Shown piece by piece: positions 13,778-28,330 of a DNA stretch of 64,000 nt (positions are counted from its first letter, which is position 1; each line of letters opens with the position of its first letter). The notes below the pieces were generated by a model. That model was given only the letters and a program-made list of their open reading frames with translations. It ran no database searches and was not told the DNA's origin. This DNA is from Proteles cristata cristata (lineage: Eukaryota; Chordata; Mammalia; Carnivora; Hyaenidae). The translations under genes and the position numbers were made by a program. The stretch is from the NCBI GenBank assembly GCA_017311185.1, contig JAESUZ010000969.1, positions 186,001 to 250,000 on the forward strand, written 5' to 3'.

Positions 13778-13898
13778 TTTTTAAAATTTTTTATAGTTTA
13801 TTTTTGAGACAGAGAGAGATAGCATGAGTGGGGGAGGGGCAGAGAGAGAGGGAGACACAGAATCTGAAACAGGCTCCAAGCTCTGAGCTGTCAGCACA
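13778..13898 (-). mobile_element. CAN-SINE, antisense, lacking its tRNA head
   Basis: Reverse SINE that stops at gctctgagctgtcagcac, so the tRNA-derived 5' half is absent. A 16-bp exact duplication TCTAGTCATTATTATT flanks it (13762-13777 and 13899-13914), showing that it inserted already truncated. Confidence 0.93.
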
Positions 13899-14379
13899 TC
13901 TAGTCATTATTATTACATATTTTTATATTGGTTAAAAGAATAGTTATGCATATAAGCTTTTAACACCTAAATTGTGGCAAGTGGAGAACTATTTTGTGAA
14001 ATTATATGCCCAGTTTCCTTAGCTAGCTCATAAATTTTCTTTCTTGGAATAGTTTAGGTCAATCAAATTACAGACTGATTTAAAAACACTTCAGTATTTA
14101 TCTATGGAAAATTAGAATATTTGAAGGGCCCTGCTCATGAGGCACGAACTATTTTGGGAAAACAAAGACATTTAGCTTCTAAATACTGGTCTACAACCTC
14201 CAATCCAGAATTCTAACATTCAAAAATTCCAGACAAATACTTTTTGCAACTCATTTGTCTGCAAAATCTGAATCTAACTGATATAATGGCATTTATAATT
14301 TGTATTTACTTCACTTGGCATATATTGCTGCAAAAATGTAGAAGTGTTTAAATATGGGGTATTTCTGAAGACCTTGCGG

Positions 14380-15900
14380 AAAGGATGGTCACATAATATG
14401 CAGGATATTCAGATGTCACAGACTTGGTTCTCCTCACACAGAGGAGAGGTCCTTAAGCAGGAATGTTCTCAGAATGAGGACAAAAAGAGGAAGAAAGGGA
14501 AGGGAACAGGCTGTGAGGCAGTCAGTAATGTGCCTTTTGTTGTGCTGGATGCCCTCTGGTGGATGTTAACTGAGAATGCAAAAATCTTCACATTGCCCAC
14601 TCCTATGGGTTCATATATATCCCTCCACCCAGACTTCCTTCAATCCCAGACTTCCCAATATTCCTTCTCCCATGGCAAGCTACTGCTCATGAGTCCGTAC
14701 TTACTCTAAGCTCAGGTCACTTCTGCACAATGTAAGTGATCATCTGAACTACCCAGAACTATGCCCACTGATAGGTTTTTTTCTTGCCACTTGTCTTTCA
14801 AGTCTGCTCCTGAGTGAGGCTGCAGGGCAGCTGCCATTCTTTTTGAGCTGCTTACACCCACTTAGGTTTTCCTCTCTGTTAGCTGTCACAAGTGCCCTCT
14901 CTTGGTCCCCACGCAGCCATAGGTCTGAGCTGAGTGAGAGGTGCCAGCAGGAGGAGTCTGAGCAACTTGCTTATGTATTTACTTACGCCTCTGCTGTGAA
15001 TCATATCCAATATTAAATGTACTGCTTCTGTCTTGCGGTAGATTCCTGTTGGACATGGCCAACATTGTGACATCATGGTTCTAATAAAACCTAATTTATG
15101 ATGGTCAAATCTTTCTTTAATTTTTTAAAGTTTATGTCTTTATTTTGAGGGAGAGAGAGACAGCACATGCAGGAGTGAGCATGAGTGGAGGAGGGGCAAA
15201 GAGAATGAGAGAGAATCCCAAGCAGGCTCTGTGCTGTCACTGCAGAGCACTATGTGGGCTTGAACTCACAAACTGGGAGATCATGACCTGAGCCAAGATC
15301 AAGAGTCAGACATTTGACCAACTGAGCCGCCCAGGTGCCCCTATGATGGGCAATTCTGACTAGACGGTCAATCAATGACCCATGGTTAGGTGCTCTATCT
15401 CTAGCCAGAAGCACGTCAGGAGTTGTTTATTAAATGGTGTATAATTATGTGCTACAGATTGCATGGCCTAGCTATAGAATTGTAGAAGTCTCTGATATGA
15501 TTTTCCAGCTGGGATTTGCCATAAGTCCATATGAGTTATTTTCCCACAACAGACATTCCTACTACCATATAGCCTCTTGGGTTTTATGACCCAAGTAGCA
15601 TAATTGCTTGCATCCCCGACTGGACCTACATCACACATGTTTCCTGATCGGAGAGCCCCCTTCAAGGCCAGAAGCCTTCCATACCACTGAATATTAGTCC
15701 AGAAGCAGTACTCCCAGATGTGAAAGGATACTGCCTTTAAAAAATAAAGTGACCTAGCAGGTGTTGTGTATTCCCTTTATTGTGGGAAGCTCTAGGTGCA
15801 ATAATTTGTTCTTTTCTGGGGAGAGACAATGTCATGGCATATTACAGATCACTGGACCCCTAAATATTTCACCATTGTATCAGGAAATTAGATATTCCTG
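14380..15900 (-). repeat. Unclassified old repeat, possibly retroviral internal sequence
   Basis: This block is GC-richer than the surrounding intron and is interrupted by an antisense SINE at 15113-15341. Read on the minus strand, 15468-15700 resembles wording I associate with ERV-L/MaLR-type internal pol relics, but it has many stops and no ORF above about 65 codons. The class assignment is uncertain; another old repeat or unique sequence is possible. Confidence 0.3.
15113..15341 (-). mobile_element. CAN-SINE, antisense, old
   Basis: Reverse SINE ending gagccgcccaggtgcccc. The diverged duplication TATGATGGTCAAATCT (15097-15112) and TATGATGGGCAATTCT (15342-15357) indicates an old insertion. 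Confidence 0.9.
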
Positions 15901-16460
15901 GTTTATGTAGTATGCCTTTCCTAAGATGCTGCCTTTCAAATTCCGTTTTGTTTCTTTATATAAAATGAGGGAACAGTTTCTATGGCATTGCATTGAAAGA
16001 TAGAACGCATTTTGAACATTTCCTCCTGGATATGAAGTGCACTTTCTTGATTCAAGGCAATTCAACTTCAACTTCATTTGTGCTTCATGTAACTTGAAGT
16101 ATTTTTAGACTTCAAACTTGCATCAGGACATGAAATGAAGTGGAACTGTTGAAAAACACAAACTAAATGTCATGTAGTTTCCTAAGTCTATAAAAGAAAT
16201 TCACTCTATCTTGGGGGCAATTCAGGATGTGAAGCAGTAGTCAAGCAAGTACTAACCGTTGTTAACACACGCTGCCCTTGTACTTGAATGTGGATGTTCA
16301 TAGATTCTATTTCAGATTGAGATATTTAAATGGAGATGTTTTAGGTAAAGAGATGTGTATACTACCAATGACGCTAATCCCATTGTCAAGCCCTAAAATA
16401 CTTCTTTTAAACTTGTTTTCTGAACATCACCATTATTGCTAATTTTACTTTTTTTTTTAA

Positions 16461-16583
<123 letters not shown>

Positions 16584-16905
16584 TGATAGCTGAGATTATT
16601 TTGTCTAGCATGGGGTTTTCCTATGTACTTCTTACACCAAGGTTTTTCCATGTACTTATTAATGGACCGCCTAAGTTTGCTTCTCTGAACACATCACTCC
16701 CACACCAAACCTTCCCCCACACCCTTTTCCATGGCTTTGAATAGTTCTCCCAAGTATCAACTGTCTTAAAAGTGTGTATTATTGATTTTGAATAATCTAT
16801 ACTAAATGATCCAGGTAAAATTCAGAGTTCTCTTTGATAGAAACTCAGGGGGAAAAAAGTTGTGTCTTATTCTATATGTAGCAGATCTTAGAAGTTATGA
16901 ACATA

Positions 16906-17136
16906 GGGGCGCCTGGGTGGCTTAGTCGGTTAAGCGTCCGACTTTCGCTTAGGTCATGATCTCGCGGTTCGTGGGTTCGAGCCCCGCGTCGGGCTCTGTG
17001 CTGACTGCCAGCTCAGAGCCTGGAGCCTGTTTCAGAGTCTGTGACTCCCTCTCTCCCTGACCCTCCCCCTGCTCATGCTGTCTCTCTCTCTCTCTCCTAG
17101 AAATAAATAAAACATTTAAAAACAAATTAAAAAAAA
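16906..17136 (+). mobile_element. Young CAN-SINE
   Basis: Sense, near-intact head (ggggcgcctgggtggcttag), gactttcgcttaggtcatg, ctgactgccagctcagagc, and a tail rich in A. The exact 14-bp duplication AAGTTATGAACATA is at 16892-16905 and 17137-17150. Confidence 0.96.
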
Positions 17137-17955
17137 AAGTTATGAACATAACAAGGAACACATGACTATCTTAACATCAAGAACCCATTTTAGTCGCTTG
17201 CCACTCTATGCTAAATGATCTGCTGTACATATGAAGTAGTGCAAAGGGACAAATAACATGATATTTACTCTCCAGGTCTTTAAAACTATTTTGAAAGGTT
17301 ATAAATGACATGGAGATTTACTGTACATATTAAATAAATATTGCAGGTAATTCATGTCATAGAATATTAGTGGAGAAAGAAATCCTTTCTAGCTGTGTTG
17401 CTCAAATTCGTCACCAGAATGAAACTTTAATTAAGCAGGATAAAAGTAGAGTCCAAATTTTCTGGATGATATAAAACTTTCCAAAGTATCAAAGAGTGTC
17501 TTTTAAAAGGGCACACTTCAGACTTACTTTTAGTCTACATTCTTTCTCTCCTCTCTCTCTCTCTGCCCCCAACCCATGCACCAACACAAATACACAAACT
17601 TTGTTTTGTCTTCAAGTAGAGCCTTCAGAAAGTGTAGGTAACACTGAATTTAAGAATTTAAATATAAATACTTAAATAGCTCTTGATTCTGATTACAACT
17701 TACATCATTAGTACTTTGTTTAATATATATTTTTAGTAAGACCAATATTTTTAAAACAACAGTTTGTAGACCATCCTTAGGCTATGAAATTATTTTCCTC
17801 AACTGATTTAAAAATATTAAAAATGATATTTCATAAAGATGTGAAAATAGTTGATTTTATGTGCCAGGGCTAGTATTGATTGTTAAACGTTTTGTTTCAG
17901 TTATGCATGTTCTCTGTGGGTATACTGGGACTTGATATAAGATATGATTCTTATG

Positions 17956-18173
17956 GGGCACCTTGGTGGCTTAGTCGGTTAAGCATCCAACTTTCACTTA
18001 GGTCATGATCTCACGGTTCATGGGTTCGAGCCCCGCGTCGGGCTCTGTGCTGACTGCCAGCTCAGAGCCTGGAGCCTGTTTCAGAGTCTGTGACTCCCTC
18101 TCTCTCTGACCCTCCCCTGCTCACGCTATCTCTCTCTCTCTTTCCTAGAAATAAATTAAAAAAATTTAAAAAA
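17956..18173 (+). mobile_element. Young CAN-SINE
   Basis: Sense, same subfamily (ctgactgccagctcagagc, gagtctgtgactccc, ttcctagaaataaatt). The exact 17-bp duplication AAGATATGATTCTTATG is at 17939-17955 and 18174-18190. Confidence 0.96.
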
Positions 18174-18352
18174 AAGATATGATTCTTATGAGTCATGGTG
18201 ACTAGACTATAATGCAGGGACAATATTTGAAAGCAGGCCCAACAGTAAAAGTTGCATGATTATTTTATTTGTTAGAAAACGTTTATTTCTTATGTTGAAT
18301 TCTTTTCTATCATTTTATAATGAAAACACCTGTTATTTTATTTTTATTTTTA

Positions 18353-18572
18353 TTTTTTTTTAAATGTTTTTTATTTATTTCTAGGACAGAGAGAGAGAGA
18401 CAGCGTGAGCAGGGAAGGGTCAGAGAGAGAGGGAGTCACAGACTGACACAGGCTCCAGACTCTGAGCTGACAGTCAGCACAGAGCCCGACGCGGGGCTCG
18501 AACCCACGAACGGCGAGATCATGACCCAAGCGAAAGTCGGACGCTTAAACGACTAAGCCACCCAGGCGCCCC
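18353..18572 (-). mobile_element. Young CAN-SINE, antisense, next to exon 9
   Basis: Reverse copy of the young subfamily (agtcagcacagagcccgacg, gcgaaagtcgg, ccacccaggcgcccc). It ends 83 bp before exon 9. Read on the gene's sense strand, it begins with a T-rich tract followed by CTAG at 18381-18384. Confidence 0.95.
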
Positions 18573-18636
18573 AATGATATTTTATTTTTAAAATGCACTG
18601 ATTTCTTGATGAGATCAAAGTTTCTCCCCTCCCTGA

Positions 18637-18822
<186 letters not shown>

Positions 18823-19179
18823 TAGACAAAGCTTAAAAGATTCTTTAGTTTTGTCTGTTTGATTCCTTTTGACCCAGATGAGTTCTGCCCCACACGAACA
18901 CCCTTCTCCAGCAAAGTCTGCCAGATTTTACCATCATTGATAGTAAAAACCAGTTTTGAGATATATTCAGACTGTGAGTTTAGTTAATACTTAGATTTGA
19001 CAAAATGCATTTATATATAAACTAAAATGTATTTGTAAGACATCCTCCTCAAATCTACAGATTTCAGAAAGCTTGACATATTTTTAGATATGTTTAGGGA
19101 AACGGTATCAATGGGTACAGTGAGGAATTTCATTCCAACTCTGACGGATTAGTTCAAGAAAACATAAATTAATATTAAA

Positions 19180-19384
19180 TATTTTTAAGTTTATTTATTT
19201 ATTTTGAGAGATAGACTACAAGTGGGGTAAGGGACTATGAAAGAGGGAGAGTTAGGATCTCAAGCAGACTATGTGGTGTCAGCACAGAGCCTGTTTTGGG
19301 GCTCAAACTCACAAACTGTGAGATCATGACTTAACTCGAAACCGAGAGTCAGATGCTTAACTGACCGAGCCACCCAGGTGTCCC
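19180..19384 (-). mobile_element. CAN-SINE, antisense, old
   Basis: Reverse SINE ending accgagccacccaggtgtcc; diverged GA-rich body. The duplication is unclear. Confidence 0.88.
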
Positions 19385-19639
19385 TTAATGTTCCTTTTAA
19401 AATGTATCTGATAGAAAACAAATCAGTAAGTTGAAATGCTCTTGAACTTTTAGAAATTCTCTTTGCCCTGATGTATCCTTTTCTCTTTCTTTAGGTTAGG
19501 AAGTTAGTATTAGTATAAGAAATCTATTAAATGAATTTCATTTTAGCAATAAAAATTGTAACATTTTCTGAGCTGCTTCATTACAGAACCACCTGCTGAT
19601 TTTAACTGGGAAAACAAACAAGTTTGTATTCTTTCAGTT

Positions 19640-19733
19640 GTAATAAAAAATGTCACTATTTCTACTTTATATTTTATCTATTTATCGTAATAAAAAATGT
19701 CACTATTTCTACTTTATATTTTATCTATTTATC
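19640..19733 (+). repeat. Perfect 47-bp tandem duplication
   Basis: The unit at 19640-19686 (starting gtaataaaaaatgtcacta) is repeated without a mismatch at 19687-19733. Confidence 0.95.
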
Positions 19734-21323
19734 TATATTACTCTTAATCCCTAAATATTAGTGCTAAAGGCTAGAGATAAAGAATATTACTCACGTATTT
19801 CAATTCAAAATCTTAACTCTAAACATATATCACATCATATCTAGAAGCAAAATAATTTAACACATCATGAATAAATATGTCCAAATAGGAAAAGCAAGAG
19901 AAATAGAACAAAATGTTTCTTTCCATACAAATAAATTACAATAGATCTTATTACATAAAATACTTGTTTACTTTAAAATGTTGCTATTAATATGGGTTTA
20001 TGCCAGATACTGTAATGGTATGTCCACACTTTCTGCCCCAGATATGTTATATTCAGCCCAGGTGATGTTTACAAAATAAATATATATGGTCAAAATTTCT
20101 AACTTCTCATTAAAAATATGTAGACTTGGTTATCCTTAGCACATACTTCTACATGGCAACAATATGTTGGAGCTGGGTAGTTCTAGCCATTTTGAGATAG
20201 GATAACCAAACTTAACCATAGTTGCCACTGACTCTCTGAACCCATCTACATGTCTATCCTCACCTCCTTGGCCCAACTGGTAGGAGACCTGGGTCAACAT
20301 TTAAGTGCATCTGTATAATTGACTGCATGTATGAGATTTACTAAAACAATATATCCTCATTGTAACTATTTTCAAAAACCACATATCACCATGAATAAAA
20401 GATCATATCATGTTAACAGCCTCTTCTGAGAAATAGGAAGACATACCCGCTTAATTCACATTGCCTCCTTTACATGGGTATAATAAATGAATTGGCCTCA
20501 GGTTCATCAGTGTGGGAAGATATTTGAAAACAATCTCATAAATTGCACTAGAGAAGTTGTTTTCATTCTAATCAGGCACAACGTCCATCTTGTGCATAGT
20601 TTTCTTACTTCCTTTTGAATTCTGAAATAAAAATCATAGAGAATATAGCTTACCTATATCCATAATTTTATGAAGTGATTATAATTCTCTAATTGTAATT
20701 TAAAGAAATACAACAAAAGTAACATATAATAAAATATGTATTGATAGAAAAATGCTCAGCTTCTACTTACTTGTAATGAAAGTTTGGATTTATGAGACAT
20801 AAGATTAGAAGTCATTCTGTAACAGAAGAATGGGGAAATAAAGAGCAGAGTAACATGACCACTGGAATAGGAAATAAGTAACAGACATGTTGTTATATGA
20901 TGAGAGGAAGATGGAATTAAATATTATTGAAATAGTGGCAATCTGACTACAGAATTACACACAGTCAAGGAATGATCAACTATGAAGTTTGTGCACATGA
21001 GTCCTTAATTGGGTGGGACATTTTACAGTTGTTCAAGACATAAGGCAAACCTTTGCTGTAAAAGACATTTAATTTTTTTGGCTTGAAGTTGTTACAAAAA
21101 GCCTATAGTGTTCCCCAACCTATAGTGTTACCTTCAATCTTCTTTTTCTTTTTTTTTTTAAATTAAATTTATGTATGCTTTGGGTAAAATAGCTAAGGTA
21201 TTCCTTTAATAGGCAAAATTCATAATTAAATGAGATTATACTTTTCAAAAACATGTTTCTGCAAAAAACAAACTTATTGTCAATTTGTCAATTAAAATTT
21301 TAATATATAAAAGAACCCAAGAA

Positions 21324-21516
21324 GTTTTTTTTTTTTAATGTTTATTTATTTAGTTTGAGGGGCAGGGTGGGGCTGAGAGAGGAAGAAGGAGAATACCAAT
21401 CAGGCTTCTGCTCAGCACAGTGCCTGATTCGGGGCTAGATCTCATGACCCTGAGATCATGACCTGAACCTAAATCAAGAATCAGAGGCTTAACCGACTGC
21501 CCCACCCAGGCACCTC
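21324..21516 (-). mobile_element. CAN-SINE, antisense, old
   Basis: Reverse SINE starting in a T-run and ending gccccacccaggcacctc. The diverged flanking duplication is AAGAACCCAAGAA (from about 21311) and AAGAACTCAAGTAA (from 21517). Confidence 0.87.
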
Positions 21517-24186
21517 AAGAACTCAAGTAACATAATTGTCATGTTTATAGCACAGTAGTGCCATTGCCAGAAATTACCTCGGCACTCTTGCTCCTTTATT
21601 TAGAATGGAAACCACAGACAAACCTGTGATTAATGTAATCCATAGGAATGTTCACCTTTCATCTTTTGTCATGTTTGACAATGGTCATGCGCATGTACTT
21701 AAAGTAACAAAATGTTCACCAAATAAGCATGTCCATGCTGTGTTGCAATGAGACACAGACCAGATAGTAGTTAGATAATACAGTACAATGATGATAGACA
21801 ATGGAAAAGAGATAATGGGTTTAGTGAAAAATAAAGCAATTTCAATGGAATTGTAAAAATATGTTTCTCTTTATCCTGAGCTTTATTTTGATCACTAAAT
21901 ACAATAACAGGGTGGACATAATGTTCTTTCACATGGCTCTGAATTTAGCTAGGGAATTTCTTGATTTTAAAGTACTATGGATTTCAAGTGGCTATAAGAT
22001 GCAACTCCCTACAGGTAGTTTGAAGTTGGTAAGTAGGATTCTGTCAACTTATTTTATGAGAGTCCTGAATCTCTCAAATTAAGTATATAAAATTTCTGTG
22101 GTCCATTGGGCTTCATGTGAACAGTCCAGAACTCATTTCATTCCTGGAAACTTGGAAGTGTTCTCAATATAGGTTTGTACTGACCCCATTATTGTGTGCT
22201 TGCCCTGAATTTTGAGTGTTTCTCAATAAAGCCAAGATATTTGATTATATGACCAGAGCTGTTCTGTACACTGCTTTTCATCAAAGAACAAATGTTGAAA
22301 GCTCATTCTACTACCGCAGAGCTGATATCTCTGTGTATGAGTCTTTGCACATTAAAAAATGGTAACAACAAGATTTTTCACACATGGTGAACTTAATTTT
22401 TTGGCTTCATATTCATCAAAAGCTTACTTATTTGTTCAATGTATCTTCATTTATAAATAGAACAAGTTTTCCAAGACACTTAATTTAGACTTTAAGCTTT
22501 TGAGAGACATTCATATCACATTGAGGGAAATCTTAATTATGTGTGAATTATGGGGAAACTAATTTAGTGTTTCTCCAAGCCTTCTATAATACTCCCTGTT
22601 AAACTAGTAGTATGTTCTGCCAATTACACTTCTTAGTTTGAAACAATATTTAATCAAGTGGAGTTTCTGTTATTGTTGCCTTTTTGTGTTTTGATTTTGA
22701 AGATATAGGATGCTGCATGGTATAGAAGAATACACAGATGAACCTAGTTGAGAGAGCCAGTACAATGGGGTTCCAGAGATCAAGGTTGCTGGAACTAATA
22801 GTGTTTTTAAGGCTCTAACGCTAGGATGAATAAATGTCAGTAAGTTCAGACTCAGATTCCTAAAAGATACCATATGTCTATCTGTCAGGGATTATGGAGC
22901 ACCTTGACTGATAGCCCTATTAAGGCTGCATCCAATGTATCACTGTATCCTTTTGTTTATTCCCCAAATAAAAAAGGAGGTTCTCAAAGATGTAAAACAG
23001 ATGTACACAGCAAGAATAAAACTCAGTTGATTGCTACAAGTGGATACACGCTTCTAAGAAAACCTGTTCATTGTTCTTAGATTAGTTTTGCTTTGTTTTG
23101 TTTTGAGAAATCGTCAATGAATAGAACTTAATTTTTCTCTGAAGTGTGTGTAGTGATATGAGGTCTCTCCTTGTCTTGGATTGTCTAGGTTGTCTTTCAA
23201 AGTAATAAAACTTAAAAACAAAATATATTCCTTAAAACAGCTTAAGGTATTACTTGAATTACTAAGAAATTTTTGGTATTGTGTTTATATTTAAGATCTA
23301 AGTTTGCAATTATTTTGTATATTCAGTACATTATGCATGAAAAGTATCTTCCTAAGAAGAAAACTTCTAAAAAATCCGTTAAATATTTAATTTTAAAAGA
23401 TATTTTATGCTCATTTTTAAAAGACAGGGCATCTATATATAAATAACATTAATTACAAAGATATATTTATTCATTAGGAGACAATATTTTTTAAATCTCC
23501 AGAATTTACACTTTAAATTTACACTTTTTGGATATTATTAATTTTGTTATAAATTTTGTTTCAGATATTAGTATGATTCCTAAAGAAGGAAGCAAATATT
23601 TCCTGTTTTTATAAAAGCAAATATGAATAAACCAGATAGGAATAACACTTCTCTGAATAATCGTTATGAAGAGTAACTTTCATACAGTGTTATAAAAATC
23701 CACTAATAAATGTAAGGATACACCAAAAAAGATAAATTTGACTTCATGTATTTTTTTTAATATCCATCTTATGAAATTGTAGGTGCTGTTAGCAATTCAG
23801 AATGCTTTGAGAAGCCCAAAAGCCAATTGTTCTCACCAAGTTATTTGCAGAGTTTATTTTTCCCAATTAAGGACAACGTTTAAAGGCAAAATAAAATAAA
23901 ATTGTTTATAAATGGACTTGTTATATTTGGAGGCTTCTTTAGGATACTCACACTGGACCATTCCTCTAGGTCTAGAATAGCCTTCAATAAACAGCTCATA
24001 TTTGATGCAATCAAAAATGTCCTCAAAGCACCTTTTAATCCTTCTTCGTGTGTAGTGTGGAAAACTGGACAAGACATTGCTAACCTTTCTGTTGTACGTA
24101 AAATTCAATTTGAATGAAATAACTATAGTCACATTTCTTATGTTTTTACTCCTTTATATAATTTAAAATCTGGCTGTATCTTTTAA

Positions 24187-25400
<1,214 letters not shown>

Positions 25401-26377
25401 TAGAAATATTGGGTTTCCATTTTTAATTCCAAAGGTAAGCCCAGTGAAAAATACCCCTTACTGTGCTTTAAAGTATGGAGGATACCAAATAAATAAACAA
25501 ATAAATAAAGTACGCAGAATAAACAGTTTAAGTTTTCAACTGCCTGTCACTTAAAGCAATTATTAGTGTTTCATAGGTACAGAGTGCATAATATGATCTC
25601 ATAAAATCAAACCTTTTGATTTGATATTTAAACCTTTATATTTTTTAAAAAATGGCATTGGATGACTTGGTACTGGCTTACGTGTGTGGGATACACATGC
25701 TGTTTTACCAGAAGACTCTTGTTCTGTTTCTGGTGCCAGCATTTGAACCATGAATCACAGGGCCGATATTTCAGGACTTGGCTCTGCACCAGTCTACGTG
25801 CAATGGAGATTAATAATGAACAGAACAATCAGGGCTCAGAAGGACACTGTTCTAAAGGTCTAATGTCAATATTTTTATTCACATAATAAAAATGAATGAG
25901 TAAATATTTATTAAGGCAGTGCTTTATTTTATTTCAGATTTCATCTGTATGAGATTCTTATTTACAAACAATTAAAAGCTGATTTACATAAAGGGGTTTA
26001 GATTTAAGTTTTTCTGCTTAATATGAAAGATGCCTTAAATCAGTATTATCATCACATATCCTATAATAAAATTTCATGGAAATATTATTGAATTTTTGAA
26101 AAGGGAAAAAGTACTTAATGAAAAAGCATAGTTGAGAGATACAGTTTATACAAGTGCTATATACAACCAACTTTTATTATCCTTTGAATCAAATGTTAAA
26201 AATCTGTCAACCGTTATTATGTTCACATTATAATAAACAACACAAGATGGGAGCACAGATTTCAGAGAATGAATTACATCTCAGTTGAATATGCACATTA
26301 CTTATATGTACATATATAAATCAATTTATCTTCAAGACATATATAGATGGATATGTATATAAGAATGTATGTAGGTA

Positions 26378-26383
26378 TATGTG

Positions 26384-26419
<36 letters not shown>

Positions 26420-26456
26420 ATACCTCCATGTGTATGCGTGTGTGTATACATATATA
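26378..26456 (+). repeat. (TA)n/(GT)n microsatellite
   Basis: Alternating AT runs (gtatatatatatatatat) with TG-rich ends. The antisense Tyr/Ile/His-rich ORFs over it are repeat artefacts. Confidence 0.9.
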
Positions 26457-26994
26457 TAACACATGGAAAAGCTTCTGAGCATTGACAGCAAAGTATATTT
26501 AGACTTATAAATAAAACAAAAGGGGACAGCTTTGATCCCCAAAATGTAAAATATTGTTCATTAGTTGATTCAAAAATGGGAAACACATGATTCTTTAGAG
26601 AATGAAAAAGGAACTTAATTACAAAATGTGGACTATGTTAAAATGTAAACAATTTCCTTGAAATGATAATTTGTTTCCACATTAGAGTTGTTATTTAATT
26701 TTTAGAGATGCTTTCCCCCAGTTGTTCAAGCCTTCTGAGCATTATTTTTTAACTTTTAGCTTAATTTTATTCTTCTCTTTAATTTTTAATGTCCTTTTCC
26801 TTACTTATACATTATTCAACTATTAAAATTATACTCTGGTTTCTGAGGTATAAATTAAAGCTAAATAACTGTGGTCATTCTCTGCGATATTTACCCTCTG
26901 AAAGCAAGTCTAAATTTATGAAGTTGAGTAGAATTAATGTCTTACTTTATGTAGATGAACAATCATTCCATAAACATCTCTTAATTATTTAGGC

Positions 26995-27103
26995 ATTTTA
27001 AGGTTTTAATTTTTAAGTAATGTCTACACGCAACGTGGGGCTCGAACTCACAACTTCAAGAACAAGAGCTGTGTGTTCCTTCAAATGAGACAGCCAGATG
27101 TCC
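26995..27103 (-). mobile_element. Short antisense carnivore SINE, old
   Basis: Matches the reverse of a short carnivore SINE head (aacgtggggctcgaactcac, aacaagagct, gagacagccagatgtccc). The approximate duplication is TTAATTATTTAGGC (26981-26994) and CTAATTATTTGGC (from 27104). Confidence 0.8.
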
Positions 27104-27438
27104 CTAATTATTTGGCTTTGAAACAGAATTTCATCCTTGAGGAAACTTAGACTTAGGGAATAGTGGGGAAAATAGGGAGCAGATATGCTAGTACTAAAAT
27201 GTAAACAGAGATAGAGATATCATTAATATTTATATTTATGAAAAATGAACATTTTCCTTTTGGGGGTCAAATGCTTACTTTTAAAACTTGGTATATAGCA
27301 TATAAAGAAATAATGTTCAGATCACAATTTATTGATTTAATCTATTTTTTATGATCTGTTCACATTCTTTTTGGAGTAAGATTTGGCATCCTTATTTTAC
27401 TTCAGGAATGTATGTCATGGCCAGAAAGTACTTATTAA

Positions 27439-27900
<462 letters not shown>

Positions 27901-28120
27901 TAAGAACTTTCCTGTGAAGACTTACATTCAATAGGTATAAATGGAACTGGGGATTCTAAATATTTAATAAGCATACTGGATAATTCCTTGCAGGTGATCA
28001 GTTTGTAGAAATCTGGCCTATTGAATTTTCTGTTTGATTTTTGGTTTCAATGAATTTGGTATCATAGGATAACAGAGTATTTGCTATTTAGGGGTGAGGC
28101 AAAAATGCAGATGTATTCTG

Positions 28121-28330
28121 GGGCACCAGGGTGGCTTAGTCGGTTAAGCGTCCGACTTTCGCTTAGGTCATGATCTCGCGGTTCATGGGTTCGAGTCCCG
28201 CATCGGGCTCTGTGCTGACTGCCAGCTCAGAGCCTGGAGCCTATTTCAGAGTCTGTATCTCCCTCTCTCTCTGACCCTCCCCTGCTCATGCTGTCTCTCT
28301 CTCTCCTAGAAATAAATAAAAATATTTTTA
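28121..28330 (+). mobile_element. Young CAN-SINE with a perfect 20-bp duplication
   Basis: Sense, young subfamily (gactttcgcttaggtcatg, ctgactgccagctcagagc, tcctagaaataaataaa). Target site AAAAATGCAGATGTATTCTG is duplicated exactly at 28101-28120 and 28331-28350. Confidence 0.96.

Noticed and set aside
16906..16980. tRNA-like heads with A and B box text
   Set aside because: They are the tRNA-Lys-derived 5' ends of SINEs, not tRNA genes: each continues into a SINE body and tail.
16949..17161. Short ORFs with RERERQ... or ...TEPDAGLEPT and MAQSVKCPTSAQV-type text, seen at many places
   Set aside because: These are translations of CAN-SINEs in one or other orientation and recur wherever a SINE occurs.
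26321..26586. Tyr/Ile/His-rich minus-strand ORFs
   Set aside because: They translate the TA/GT microsatellite at 26378-26456.
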